Positions 36,981-45,681 are shown, numbered from the stretch's first letter. The stretch: DNA of 64,000 nt from Aphanizomenon flos-aquae FACHB-1287 (GCF_014698755.1 NZ_JACJTO010000014.1:1-64000); one strand, 5' to 3'. Made by a program: numbers and translations. Notes: a model not told the origin generated them from the letters alone.

Positions 36981-37177
36981 TGTCTGAATCAGGATATCCA
37001 GGATTAAAGGATTTACAAGATTGTAATTTGATGGTTGATAGATGAGATTCATATATTTATTCTTTTATCTCACTTCATGAATATTCACTTTTCTCCATAC
37101 TAATCATTAACAACCAACCAATAATCAAACAATCACATCCTGTACATCCTAAAATCCTGGACATCCTGATTCAGACA
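36981..37177. repeat. ~197-bp inverted-repeat element (MITE), right copy
   Basis: Starts TGTCTGAATCAGGATATCCA and ends with the near-perfect complement TGGACATCCTGATTCAGACA. The interior TTTCTCCATACTAATCATTAACAACC matches the left copy at 35500-35698. It is non-coding. It lies between the FGE-like gene and ycf46. Confidence 0.82.
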
Positions 37178-37253
37178 AAAAATTTTCTTATTTGCGACTT
37201 TGCGCGAAATAAAAACCCAATAAACTAACAACTAATCCCCCTATTTATACATA

Positions 37254-38843
37254 ATGAATAACCCCCATCAACAACTACTCCAACAAATAGACCTCATGCT
37301 TCGCGCCCGCTATCCCCTACTATATATAGTCGGAGTCGAAGAAGAACCAATAGAACAAGTCCTCCAACAACTCACCCAAATATCCCAGACACCACGACAA
37401 CTATTATTATGGGATATCGTCACCGGTTGGGATGACAACGGAACTGATAAAGGTTCAGTCATGGGTGCATTATCAAGAATTACCAAAACCCCAGAAAATA
37501 CAACCACAATTTTTGTATTGCGAGACATACATTTTATCCTCAAAAACCCCGAAACAGAAAAAAATGCTCCCGTAATTCGTGCTATCAAAAACCTCACCCG
37601 TCAACTCAAACGCACACGCCAAACCCTCATCCTCACCAGTCATACATTAACCATTCCCCCAGAACTACAAGAAGAAGTTACAGTAATTGATTTTCCCTTA
37701 CCCAACATCGAAGAAATAGATTATTTAATTCAGCAATTAATAGTCCCGGAAAAACTTAACTTAAATGGACTAGGAAAAGAACAATTAATTAAAGCCTGTC
37801 AAGGATTAAGTCGGGCCAGAATTAGAAGAGTTTTAGCCGCCGCTTTAGCAGCAAAAGGACAAGTCAACGAAACAGATATTGATAGAGTATTAGAAGAGAA
37901 AAAACAAGCAGTTCGCCAAACCGGAATCTTAGAATTTTACACCGCCAATGAATCATTAAAAAACGTCGGTGGCTTGGAAAATCTTAAACAGTGGGTAAGA
38001 ATGCGTCAAGATGCTTTTACCGAAGAAGCACGACGTTATGGTATACCCAACCCCAAAGGCGTTTTATTAGTAGGAATACAAGGAACAGGAAAATCATTAT
38101 CAGCCAAAACTATCGCCCATGAATGGCGTTTACCATTGTTACGTTTGGACGTGGGCAGATTATTTGGGGGTATAGTGGGAGAAAGTGAAAATCGCATTCG
38201 GCAAATGATACAATTAGCAGAAGCAATATCACCCTGTGTATTATGGATGGATGAAATAGATAAGGCATTTGGTAATATTAATAGTGGGGTTGATGGTGAC
38301 TCTGGAACATCGCGCCGAGTATTTGGTACACTCATTACCTGGATGCAAGAAAAAACCAGTCCCGTGTTTATGGTAGCCACTGCTAATAATGTGCAAATAT
38401 TACCAGCCGAGTTATTAAGAAAAGGGCGATTTGATGAAATATTCTTTTTAAATTTACCTACGGAAAAAGAACGCCATGATATTTTTAAAGTCCACATTCA
38501 AAAAGTTCGCCCTTCCCGACTGCGAGATTTTGATTTACAGAAACTTGCCATAAATACGGAAAATTTTAGCGGTGCTGAAATTCAACAAGTAATTATTGAT
38601 GGAATGCACCGGGCTTTTGGTAGTTTAATAGATGGAAATAGGCGTGATTTTAATACGGAAGATATTTTAGATGCCATATCGGAAACTGTACCTTTGGCGG
38701 CTATTGCTAAGGAACAAATTACCAGTTTAAAACGTTGGGCGGCGGAAGCTGGCGCAAGAACGGCTTCTATTGATACACTGTTAATTGAGGAGTTAAAGGT
38801 TTATTCTCAGCAGCAAGGTTTGGGTCCGTTGGAGGTGGATTAA
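37254..38843 (+). CDS. ycf46: AAA+ ATPase of the Ycf46 family
   Basis: 529 residues. The N-terminal 230 residues (RARYPLLYIVGVEEEPIEQVLQQL) form the Ycf46-specific domain. The AAA+ module follows at about 240-470: NVGGLENLKQWV, Walker A GIQGTGKS, Walker B VLWMDEIDKAF, sensor MVATANN, then LRKGRFDEIFFLNLP and a C-terminal lid. Ycf46 is also encoded in some algal plastids. A cyanobacterial homologue (slr0374) has been linked to regulation of inorganic carbon uptake. It is followed by ycf35 and a DUF2997 gene, the usual cluster. Confidence 0.9.
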   Translation: MNNPHQQLLQQIDLMLRARYPLLYIVGVEEEPIEQVLQQLTQISQTPRQLLLWDIVTGWDDNGTDKGSVMGALSRITKTPENTTTIFVLRDIHFILKNPETEKNAPVIRAIKNLTRQLKRTRQTLILTSHTLTIPPELQEEVTVIDFPLPNIEEIDYLIQQLIVPEKLNLNGLGKEQLIKACQGLSRARIRRVLAAALAAKGQVNETDIDRVLEEKKQAVRQTGILEFYTANESLKNVGGLENLKQWVRMRQDAFTEEARRYGIPNPKGVLLVGIQGTGKSLSAKTIAHEWRLPLLRLDVGRLFGGIVGESENRIRQMIQLAEAISPCVLWMDEIDKAFGNINSGVDGDSGTSRRVFGTLITWMQEKTSPVFMVATANNVQILPAELLRKGRFDEIFFLNLPTEKERHDIFKVHIQKVRPSRLRDFDLQKLAINTENFSGAEIQQVIIDGMHRAFGSLIDGNRRDFNTEDILDAISETVPLAAIAKEQITSLKRWAAEAGARTASIDTLLIEELKVYSQQQGLGPLEVD

Positions 38844-38850
38844 ATTCAAT

Positions 38851-38961
38851 ATTTTTTTAACGAACCACAGAGGCACAGAGGACACAGAGGGAAGAGGTTT
38901 TGGAGTTTAGCTGAGTAAGATAACGTGAATTTCATAAGCCTCTCTCCTCTTAGGGGAGAGG
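38851..38961. repeat. CACAGAGGCACAGAGGACACAGAGG repeat and CCTCTC hairpin between ycf46 and ycf35
   Basis: 38851-38893 is a second copy of the purine-rich repeat at 10351. 38939-38961 is a hairpin with CCTCTC pairing GAGAGG. They lie in the 158-bp gap, so ycf35 may have its own promoter or the hairpin may stabilise a processed mRNA. Confidence 0.55.
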
Positions 38962-39001
38962 TTTGGAGAGGGGTTAAAAATACATAAGGAGTTGATTTTT
39001 T

Positions 39002-39376
39002 ATGTCTCATTTTACAACTATCAAGGTGCAAATTAAACAGGGTGAAGTTTTGCTTCAAGTATTAAAGGAGTTGGGTTATCAGGTTGAACAAAATACTCAG
39101 GTTCGGGGTTATATGGGTGATAAAACTAATGCTGAATATGTGATTAAGCAATCTAATGGTTATGATTTAGGTTTTCGTAAAAATGGAGAAGGTTATGAAT
39201 TAGTGGCTGATTTTTGGGGTGCGAAAATTAATCAGCAGGAGTTTGTTAATAATATCAGTCAAAAATACGCCCATAAAACTTTGATGGAAACAATTCAAAC
39301 TGAGGGTTTTAATGTGGAGGAAGAGGAGGTTTTAGCAGATGGTACGGTGCGGGTTATTGTTGGTAAATGGGTTTAA
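39002..39376 (+). CDS. ycf35: Ycf35 / DUF1257 protein
   Basis: 124 residues, the normal size. MSHFTTIKVQIKQGEVLLQVLKELGY is the family start, followed by RGYMGDKTNAEYVIKQSNGYDLGFRKNGEGYELVADFWG and a C-terminal half (QKYAHKTLMETIQTEGFNVEEEEVLADGTVRVIV). A clear AAGGAG lies upstream of the ATG. Ycf35 is conserved in cyanobacteria and red-lineage plastids; its function is unknown. The adjacency to ycf46 and DUF2997 suggests a shared process. Confidence 0.9.
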   Translation: MSHFTTIKVQIKQGEVLLQVLKELGYQVEQNTQVRGYMGDKTNAEYVIKQSNGYDLGFRKNGEGYELVADFWGAKINQQEFVNNISQKYAHKTLMETIQTEGFNVEEEEVLADGTVRVIVGKWV

Positions 39377-39415
39377 TTTCTGATTTATTAACATTATTAA
39401 AAAGGAAAAATCATC

Positions 39416-39628
39416 ATGGCTGAATATCAAAAAGTTGAATATCGCATTGGGAAGGATGGTAAAATTGTGGAACGGGTTTTAAATGTCACTGGTTCTAGTT
39501 GTGTGGAAACAACAAAAAGTTTAGAAAAATCTTTAGGTGAAATAGAATCTCAGGAATTGTTACCTGAATATTACGAAGGAGAAGAGAATATTAATATCGC
39601 TGAAAATCAATCTTTAAAACAACAATAA
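39416..39628 (+). CDS. DUF2997 small protein
   Basis: 70 residues. EYQKVEYRIGKDGKIVERVLNVTGSSCVETTKSLEKSLGEIESQELLPEYY is the DUF2997 core, containing the invariant GSSC. AAAGGA precedes the ATG. It starts 39 bp after ycf35 and is presumably co-transcribed. The function is unknown. The family regularly accompanies ycf46/ycf35, sometimes with a ferredoxin gene, which is not present here. Confidence 0.87.
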   Translation: MAEYQKVEYRIGKDGKIVERVLNVTGSSCVETTKSLEKSLGEIESQELLPEYYEGEENINIAENQSLKQQ

Positions 39629-39701
39629 TTAATCATTACTCGTTCCTTGTCTCTGACAAGGAATGCAGTATAGAGGCTCTGCCTCTTCTGATAAAATAGA
39701 G

Positions 39702-39851
39702 GTAGAACCTCTAACATTGCATTCCCAGTCTGGAGACTGGGAACGAGGAGAAGTAGAACCTCTAACATTGCATTCCTAGTCTGAAGATTGGGAACGAGGA
39801 GAAGTAGAACCTCTAACATTGCATTCCTAGTCTGAAGATTGGGAACGAGGA
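39702..39851. repeat. 51-bp tandem repeat, three units
   Basis: Units start at 39702, 39753 and 39804 with GTAGAACCTCTAACATTGCA and contain a palindrome, CCCAGTCTGGAGACTGGG in the first unit and partly decayed in the others, then GAACGAGGA. Units two and three are nearly identical. There are no unique spacers, so it is not CRISPR. It separates the ycf cluster from the ATPase/TOPRIM pair. Confidence 0.85.
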
Positions 39852-39955
39852 TTTGTTTATTTATGTTAATTTTTTAGATAAATTGGGTATTTAAACTTAG
39901 AATGGGTATATCCCAAAAAAAATCTTTATTTTTTACTTTTAGGAATGGCTTGATT

Positions 39956-41071
39956 ATGCTTCAAAGACTATATGTAAACAACTTCAGATGTTTAGAAAAC
40001 TTTGAACTAACCATGAAAGAGATGTCATCTGCTCTCTTGATTGGTAAAAATGGTGTGGGTAAATCAACTATTGCTAAAGCCTTAGAGATACTTCAATCTA
40101 TTGCTAGAGGTACAAATAGATTGCGGGATCTTGCGAAAGAACCTCGTCTCATTGGGACGAAAGATTTCGCTCATGGAAAGTCTGACGTTCCTATTCGTTT
40201 AGAAATAGAAGTATTACTTGACAATAAATTACATAAATATGTTCTAGCATTGGATTTGCCAGAAAATTTTAAAGAATTACGAGTTTTTGAAGAACAATTT
40301 TTAGTTGCAGGAAATCCAATTTACTCTCGAAAAGCCGCCCAGGTTACTATTCATAATAATGCCCAAAATAAAGAAGCTCAGTTTTCAGTGGATTGGCATT
40401 TAGTAGCCATGCCAATAATTAGCAATGATAGTGTTGATATTTTTAAGAATTGGCTTTCTCAGATGATTATTTTAGCACCAATTCCCAGTTTGATGACTGG
40501 AAATTCCTACAGTGAAACTTTAGAACCAAAGCGAGATGGTTCAGATATTGGAGAATGGCTTTCTGGGATACTTGGTCGTTATCCTGCGGCCTATAGAGAA
40601 ATTGACAAATATCTCCGAGATATAATGGAAGACTTTCAAGATTTTGTCAATGAAATTATTGGTAAAGATTTAAAAAATCTTGTGGTTAGATTTGAGAAAA
40701 ATAAGGCAACTTTGAATGTTGATTTTCAAGATTTATCCGATGGTGAAAAATGCTTTTTTCTTTGTGCTTTAGTTTTAGCTGCTAATAAATTCTATGGACC
40801 AATTTTCTGCTTTTGGGATGAACCTGATAATTATCTTTCTTTATCAGTAGTAGGTGATTTTATCATGTCTTTACGACGTTCATTTAAAGATAATGGACAA
40901 ATTGTAGTAACTTCTCATAATCCTGAAGCAATTAGAGAATTTTCTTATGAAAATACATTTTTCCTGGATCGAAAGAGTCACTTAGAACCAACTTTAATTA
41001 GATTACTCAGCGATATAGATACTACTGGTGATTTGATAAATGCCTTAATTTGTGGGGACATAGAATTATGA
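39956..41071 (+). CDS. ABC/OLD-type ATPase, partner of a TOPRIM-like protein
   Basis: 371 residues from ATG 39956 (AGGAATGG upstream; similarity starts at MLQRLYVNNFRCLENFEL). Walker A is IGKNGVGKST (29-38). The signature LSDGEKCFF (about 260-268) and the Walker B FWDEPDNYLS (about 284-293) are followed by the switch histidine VTSHNPEAIREF. This layout is that of AAA_21/OLD-like SMC-type ATPases used by many anti-phage modules. Its TGA stop overlaps the next ATG (ATGA), so the two proteins are translationally coupled. I recognise the pair as widespread but cannot name a characterised system. Confidence 0.82.
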   Translation: MLQRLYVNNFRCLENFELTMKEMSSALLIGKNGVGKSTIAKALEILQSIARGTNRLRDLAKEPRLIGTKDFAHGKSDVPIRLEIEVLLDNKLHKYVLALDLPENFKELRVFEEQFLVAGNPIYSRKAAQVTIHNNAQNKEAQFSVDWHLVAMPIISNDSVDIFKNWLSQMIILAPIPSLMTGNSYSETLEPKRDGSDIGEWLSGILGRYPAAYREIDKYLRDIMEDFQDFVNEIIGKDLKNLVVRFEKNKATLNVDFQDLSDGEKCFFLCALVLAANKFYGPIFCFWDEPDNYLSLSVVGDFIMSLRRSFKDNGQIVVTSHNPEAIREFSYENTFFLDRKSHLEPTLIRLLSDIDTTGDLINALICGDIEL

Positions 41072-41571
41072 GTGTAAACAAGTATAATTCACACCTTATT
41101 ATATTACCTGAAGATGATCATAATCTCCAAATTGCTAAGGGTTTCCGTCGATATTTAAACCTTAAAGATGTTATTCAAGTCCTTCCAGTAGCTCGTGGTT
41201 GGAAAAAAGTTATGGAAGAATTTGAAAATAATCATATTATTAATATACGACAATTTCCAAAAAGAAATATATTATTACTGATTGATTTTGATGATCAAGA
41301 AGATAGATTTAGTTATGCAGAAGGTTATATTCCAGAGAATCTAAGAAATAGAGTATTTATCCTTGGAGTAAAAATTGAACCAAGAGATTTGAAAAAAGAT
41401 GTTCTTAGAAACTTTAATCATATTAAAAGTTTTGAGGATATTGGAGAAGCACTTGCTAAAGAATGCGCTGAAAACAACAATGAATTATGGGGACATCATC
41501 TTTTAATACACAATAAACCTGAATTAGAACGAATGATTTTATCTGTTAGACGATTTCTGTTTCCAAATTAG
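41068..41571 (+). CDS. Small TOPRIM-like protein coupled to the ATPase
   Basis: 167 residues from the ATG in the ATGA overlap. HLIILPEDDHNLQIAKGF holds an acidic residue (E15) at the end of the first strand, and NILLLIDFDDQEDR holds D73-x-D75, the three acidic positions of a TOPRIM metal site. Then RNRVFILGVKIEPRDLKKDV, ELWGHHLLIHNKPELERM and a short end. It is far smaller than OLD or PARIS AriB nucleases. Inference: a minimal metal-dependent nuclease or toxin controlled by the ATPase. The metal-site reading is by eye only. Confidence 0.7.
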   Translation: MSVNKYNSHLIILPEDDHNLQIAKGFRRYLNLKDVIQVLPVARGWKKVMEEFENNHIINIRQFPKRNILLLIDFDDQEDRFSYAEGYIPENLRNRVFILGVKIEPRDLKKDVLRNFNHIKSFEDIGEALAKECAENNNELWGHHLLIHNKPELERMILSVRRFLFPN

Positions 41572-41585
41572 ACTAAAAAAACAAT

Positions 41586-42137
41586 ATGCTAGAACAAATT
41601 AATCAAGTCGCTTTTGCTGTAATTCTCGTAATCATTGTTTATATCATTCTGCGGTTTTTATTCCCAGCAAATAATCAAGATATACCTATTAATAATCAAT
41701 CTGTAACTTCTCCCGACACAGAACAAAAAATCAGAGATTTAGAAATTCAATGTCAACGACTCAGGGAGGAATTAAAACAACAATCTCAACAATTACAAAC
41801 TGATTTTCAACAGGAAACTTTTCCCCAATTACAACCTTTACTCAGTAATTATCCCACAGTTAAAAGAATGGCTTTAGCTAAACCCGAATTACCCGCTAAA
41901 AACCTAATTTCCCTATTTACATCTTTAGATAATTTAATTACCAATTGGGGTTATACTGTCATTGGGGAAACTTGGGAACAAGTTAATTATAATCCCCAAT
42001 TACATCAAGCTGATAGTGATGATATTCAAGAAGGGGAATTAGTATATATTCGTTTTATTGGTTATCAAAATGGTGATACAATCCTCTATCCTGCAAAAGT
42101 TAGTCGCACTCTTCCACCAGGATTCAATAATACTTAA
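41586..42137 (+). CDS. Membrane-anchored GrpE-like protein
   Basis: 183 residues. One N-terminal membrane helix (INQVAFAVILVIIVYIILRFLF, 5-26), a coiled coil (EQKIRDLEIQCQRLREELKQQSQQLQTDF, about 48-76) and a C-terminal domain, WGYTVIGETWEQVNYNPQLHQ then GELVYIRFIGYQNGDTILYPAKV. The last block resembles the beta head of the nucleotide-exchange factor GrpE (FDPxxHEAV...GYKLGDRVLRPAxV). It starts 14 bp after the TOPRIM-like gene and precedes an Hsp70-type gene, supporting a co-chaperone role. A second protein with the same head lies at 63771-64000. Confidence 0.68.
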   Translation: MLEQINQVAFAVILVIIVYIILRFLFPANNQDIPINNQSVTSPDTEQKIRDLEIQCQRLREELKQQSQQLQTDFQQETFPQLQPLLSNYPTVKRMALAKPELPAKNLISLFTSLDNLITNWGYTVIGETWEQVNYNPQLHQADSDDIQEGELVYIRFIGYQNGDTILYPAKVSRTLPPGFNNT

Positions 42138-42149
42138 ACTCATAAATTT

Positions 42150-42289
42150 GTAGGTTGGGTTGAGGAACGAAACCCAACATTTACTGCTTACAATTTTTTA
42201 GATCATACATTTATTCTGTCTTAACCCAACATCAAGATATCAATTATCTATCATTTTTGTTGGGTTGCGCTTCGCTTAACCCAACCTAC
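42150..42289. repeat. 140-bp GTAGGTTGGGTT inverted-repeat element
   Basis: The left arm GTAGGTTGGGTTGAGGAACG, then AAACCCAACA, is the near inverse complement of the right arm TGTTGGGTTGCGCTTCGC, then TTAACCCAACCTAC. It is a common small cyanobacterial repeat. It fills the gap between the GrpE-like and Hsp70-like genes; a half-copy lies at 57559-57590. Confidence 0.8.
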
Positions 42290-42296
42290 TTGAATT

Positions 42297-43883
42297 ATGA
42301 CAACTATTGCAATTGATTTTGGTACAAGTAATACTGTAATTAGTATTTTAGAAGCTGATACTCAATTACCTAAAAGCTTACGTTTTCCTAATTTATCCCG
42401 TGTATTTGTCGGTGTAACTCCTCAAGGTGAAAGATTAGAATATCCCGTTATTCCTAGTTTAATGTTTATTAAATCAGGTAATAATATTATATTAGGTGAA
42501 GGTGTGAGAAATCAACGTTTAGGACTTTCTCAAAGTTATCCTCCTGAAAGATTATTTAAAAAGTTTAAACGCGATTTAGCTGGAGATTATCAACCACCAG
42601 CAATCCAAATTGATGGTATAAATTATAATGCTATTTGTGTTTCTGAGTTATTTATCCAAACTATTTGGACAGAAATAAAAAGGCAAAATATCCAACCTAG
42701 TCATTTAATTTTTACTGTTCCTGTTGGTGCTTTTGAACGTTATTTAGATTGGTTTCGAGATTTAGGGACAAAATTAAATGTTCCTCAAGTATCAGTTATA
42801 GATGAATCTACAGCAGCAGCTTTAGGATATGCTGTAAAACGCCCTGGTAAGTTAATTTTGGTAGTAGATTTTGGTGGGGGAACTCTCGATTTGAGTTTGG
42901 TTAAAACTATGACTAATTCTCATGAAAATAACAGTTTACGCGCTGAGGTTTTAGCTAAGTCGGAAGCCTATGTAGGTGGGGAAGATATTGATGTTTGGAT
43001 AGTTGATGATTATTTGCATTCTCAAAATTTAACCCCGGAACAAGTTGGAAAAATTGGTTATCAAAATTTATTAGAAATTGCGGAAAGATTAAAAATTCAA
43101 TTATCAAAAAATCAATCTGTAGCTGAAAGTTGGTTTGATGATGAATCTTTTATGTCTTATGAATTAAAAATTAATCGTGAAAAATTAGAGGAGATTTTAG
43201 AATATAGACAATTTTTACAACAGTTACGAGATACCTTAGATGAAGTTTTAGCTTCTGCTTTAAGAAAGGGTATTAGTAAAAATGATATTGAACAGGTTTT
43301 GTTAGTAGGAGGAAGTTGTTTAATTCCCGCAGTTCAACAATTAATTATTTCCTATTTTGGTAAAAATAAAGTAAAATTAGATAAACCTTTTGATGCTGTG
43401 TGTCATGGTGCATTAGCAATAACGCAGATTACCGAAATAGATGATTTTCTCCGTCATAGTTACGCGATTCGTTTATGGGAAAATTATAGCAAAAGTTATA
43501 TTTATCATCGCTTATTTACCAAAGGTGAAAAATATCCTTGTCAACGTCAAGAATGGTTAAATCTGCAAGTTGCAAATAATGGACAAAAAGAGATTCGTTT
43601 AGATATTGGTGAATTAGGTGATATGTCACAAACAGAAATTGCGTTTGATGCTTCGGGAAGAATGACTTCCAGTACTCTCCAACATCAAGAAAGTTACCGT
43701 TCCCTAGATAATCAAAATCAACAGGTTTGTGTGGCAAAACTTAACCCACTAGGTGAAGCAGGAATGGATAGAATATCGGTGTTATTTGAGGTAGATTCTC
43801 GACGGATTTTATTAGCAACTGTGAAGGATTTATTGACGGGAAAAGTTCTAATTAATAGGGGAGAAATTTATAAGTTGACATAA
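42297..43883 (+). CDS. Hsp70-family protein with short C-terminus
   Basis: 528 residues, shorter than DnaK. ATPase motifs: phosphate 1 AIDFGTSNT (5-13), phosphate 2 LVVDFGGGTLDLS (about 188-200) and the adenosine loop VLLVGGSCLIPAVQQ (about 334-348). After the ATPase domain comes a beta-type substrate domain ending LFEVDSRRILLATVKDLLTGK, but no long alpha-helical lid follows. Such lidless Hsp70s occur alongside canonical DnaK in cyanobacteria. The upstream GrpE-like gene may supply the exchange factor. Client unknown. Confidence 0.88.
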   Translation: MTTIAIDFGTSNTVISILEADTQLPKSLRFPNLSRVFVGVTPQGERLEYPVIPSLMFIKSGNNIILGEGVRNQRLGLSQSYPPERLFKKFKRDLAGDYQPPAIQIDGINYNAICVSELFIQTIWTEIKRQNIQPSHLIFTVPVGAFERYLDWFRDLGTKLNVPQVSVIDESTAAALGYAVKRPGKLILVVDFGGGTLDLSLVKTMTNSHENNSLRAEVLAKSEAYVGGEDIDVWIVDDYLHSQNLTPEQVGKIGYQNLLEIAERLKIQLSKNQSVAESWFDDESFMSYELKINREKLEEILEYRQFLQQLRDTLDEVLASALRKGISKNDIEQVLLVGGSCLIPAVQQLIISYFGKNKVKLDKPFDAVCHGALAITQITEIDDFLRHSYAIRLWENYSKSYIYHRLFTKGEKYPCQRQEWLNLQVANNGQKEIRLDIGELGDMSQTEIAFDASGRMTSSTLQHQESYRSLDNQNQQVCVAKLNPLGEAGMDRISVLFEVDSRRILLATVKDLLTGKVLINRGEIYKLT

Positions 43884-44090
43884 ATAAAATAATACAAGTG
43901 TTCCTATGATAAAAAATGCAATGCTTCTATAATTTTAATCATATCTATAATAATATAATTATATTGTTACTTAACTTTTTTGACAAGATCAATTACTATT
44001 GATGGTTGCGTAGTCCAAAACAAATCAATTTTATAAAACTTGCATTTGTGAGACAATTTCTCTGTTGAATTAAAAATAATTGTTAAATCT

Positions 44091-44927
44091 ATGAGCAATC
44101 AAGGTTCTATTCCCGTTATCATTAACGGTGCTGCTGGTAAAATGGGACGCGAGGTAATTAAAGCAGTAGCCCAAGCATCTGATTTGATTTTAATGGGTGC
44201 AATTGACACAACTCCCGAACATCAAGGTAAAGACGCTGGGGAACTAGCGGGTTTAAGTGAACCCCTGGAAGTACCAATTACCAATCAATTAGAGCCAATG
44301 TTAGGGTATGTGGCCGGAGAAAGACAGATGCAACCGGGGGTATTAGTTGATTTTACCCATCCTGATGCAGTTTATAATAATATTCGCAGTGCGATCGCCT
44401 ATGGAATTCGTCCAGTGGTGGGAACTACAGGTTTAAGTCCCGCACAACTGGAAGAATTAGCCGATTTTGCGGAAAAAGCCAGTACCGGTTGTTTAGTTAT
44501 TCCTAACTTTTCCATTGGTATGGTACTACTCCAAGAAGCCGCTGTGAGAGCTTCCCAGTATTTTGATCATGTAGAAATTATCGAACTCCATCATAACCAA
44601 AAAGCAGATGCTCCCAGCGGTACAGCCATTCAAACAGCCCAATTATTAGGCGAATTGGGTAAAACCTTTAACACTGCTATTGTGGAAGAAACGGAGAAAA
44701 TAGCCGGAGCTAGAGGCAGTTTAGCAGACGAAGGGATTAGAATTCATAGTATCCGCTTACCAGGGCTCATTGCCCACCAAGAAGTGATTTTCGGCGCAGC
44801 AGGGCAAATTTACACCTTACGTCATGATACCAGCGATCGCGCCTGTTATATGCCAGGAGTATTATTAGCCATCCGCAAAGTTAATCAGCTAAAGTCATTA
44901 GTATATGGATTAGAAAAAATACTTTAA
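44091..44927 (+). CDS. dapB: 4-hydroxy-tetrahydrodipicolinate reductase
   Basis: 278 residues. The dinucleotide-binding loop [13 protein letters not shown] (about 10-22), the GTTGL segment ([11 protein letters not shown]) and the catalytic/substrate block [15 protein letters not shown] (about 163-177) are all present. The enzyme carries out the NAD(P)H-dependent step of the diaminopimelate route to lysine and peptidoglycan. The downstream membrane-protein gene starts 32 bp after the stop and may be co-transcribed. Confidence 0.97.
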   Translation: MSNQGSIPVIINGAAGKMGREVIKAVAQASDLILMGAIDTTPEHQGKDAGELAGLSEPLEVPITNQLEPMLGYVAGERQMQPGVLVDFTHPDAVYNNIRSAIAYGIRPVVGTTGLSPAQLEELADFAEKASTGCLVIPNFSIGMVLLQEAAVRASQYFDHVEIIELHHNQKADAPSGTAIQTAQLLGELGKTFNTAIVEETEKIAGARGSLADEGIRIHSIRLPGLIAHQEVIFGAAGQIYTLRHDTSDRACYMPGVLLAIRKVNQLKSLVYGLEKIL

Positions 44928-44959
44928 AATTGCGATTTTTCCATCTCAAAGCCAAAAAT

Positions 44960-45637
44960 ATGATCGTTCCCCTAACTCGCCAAAAATTTGAACAAATCAT
45001 TCCCCTGGTTGCCTCTGGACCACAATATAAATACTATTGGGGAAAGTTAAGCAATTTTGTGCAGCGGATACTAATTTCTGTAGTTACCCTAGCTGTGCTA
45101 TTGCTCATGCAATTCTTGTTTAGATTGGAATTTGGGTTAATCTTCTTTTTTGGAGTATTTGGTGCTTTCTTTTGGCTTTGGTATCCCGTATTTCAAGCAA
45201 GTATCCGCAATGGAAAATGCCGCCGTTATAAATACAGTGGCTTTTTCCGGGGACGAGTGCTAGACTGGTGGATCACAGATCGGTTAATGGGCAAACAGGA
45301 AACCGTTAACGGCAAAGGTGAGTTAGTCATCATCGAAAACCGCGAAAAGCGGATTAACTTAGAAATAGGTGACGAAACGGGATTTAGTGTTGAGTTTGAA
45401 GCCCCATTACGCAACGCCCACAAAGTCATTTCTCGTGGTCAAATAGCTGAAATGGTGGTCATGTCAAATAGCCCTGATTTAAGCACCATTGAAGAATTTA
45501 GCGACATATATATTCCTAGTCGTGATCTATGGGTAAGTGATTATCCTTATGTACGTAAGGACTTTTTTAATGAAGTTAGTGTCCGCTTGCGTGCAAACCA
45601 GGAAAGAAAACCCCGCCGCCGTTCACCGAAGACATAG
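44960..45637 (+). CDS. Cyanobacterial membrane protein of unknown function
   Basis: 225 residues from ATG 44960 (a TTG at 44930 is possible). Two adjacent hydrophobic segments (RILISVVTLAVLLLMQFLF; LIFFFGVFGAFFWLWYPVF) lie at about 40-80, followed by a soluble basic domain with GKCRRYKYSGFFRGRVLDWW and RKPRRRSP at the end. I recall relatives loosely annotated as phosphate ABC transporter permease, but nothing in the sequence supports a transporter. It is followed by a good intrinsic terminator. Confidence 0.72.
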   Translation: MIVPLTRQKFEQIIPLVASGPQYKYYWGKLSNFVQRILISVVTLAVLLLMQFLFRLEFGLIFFFGVFGAFFWLWYPVFQASIRNGKCRRYKYSGFFRGRVLDWWITDRLMGKQETVNGKGELVIIENREKRINLEIGDETGFSVEFEAPLRNAHKVISRGQIAEMVVMSNSPDLSTIEEFSDIYIPSRDLWVSDYPYVRKDFFNEVSVRLRANQERKPRRRSPKT

Positions 45638-45681
45638 GGATAGGGAATAGAGTTTAATCTCAGGGGATAAGCACAAGTTGG

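Noticed and set aside
39607-39819. Leftward 70-codon frame with LLLVP repeats
   Set aside because: It is produced by the 51-bp tandem repeat and overlaps the DUF2997 3' end; no support as a gene.
39702-39851. Possible small CRISPR array
   Set aside because: The units are contiguous 51-bp direct repeats with no unique spacers between them and no cas genes nearby.
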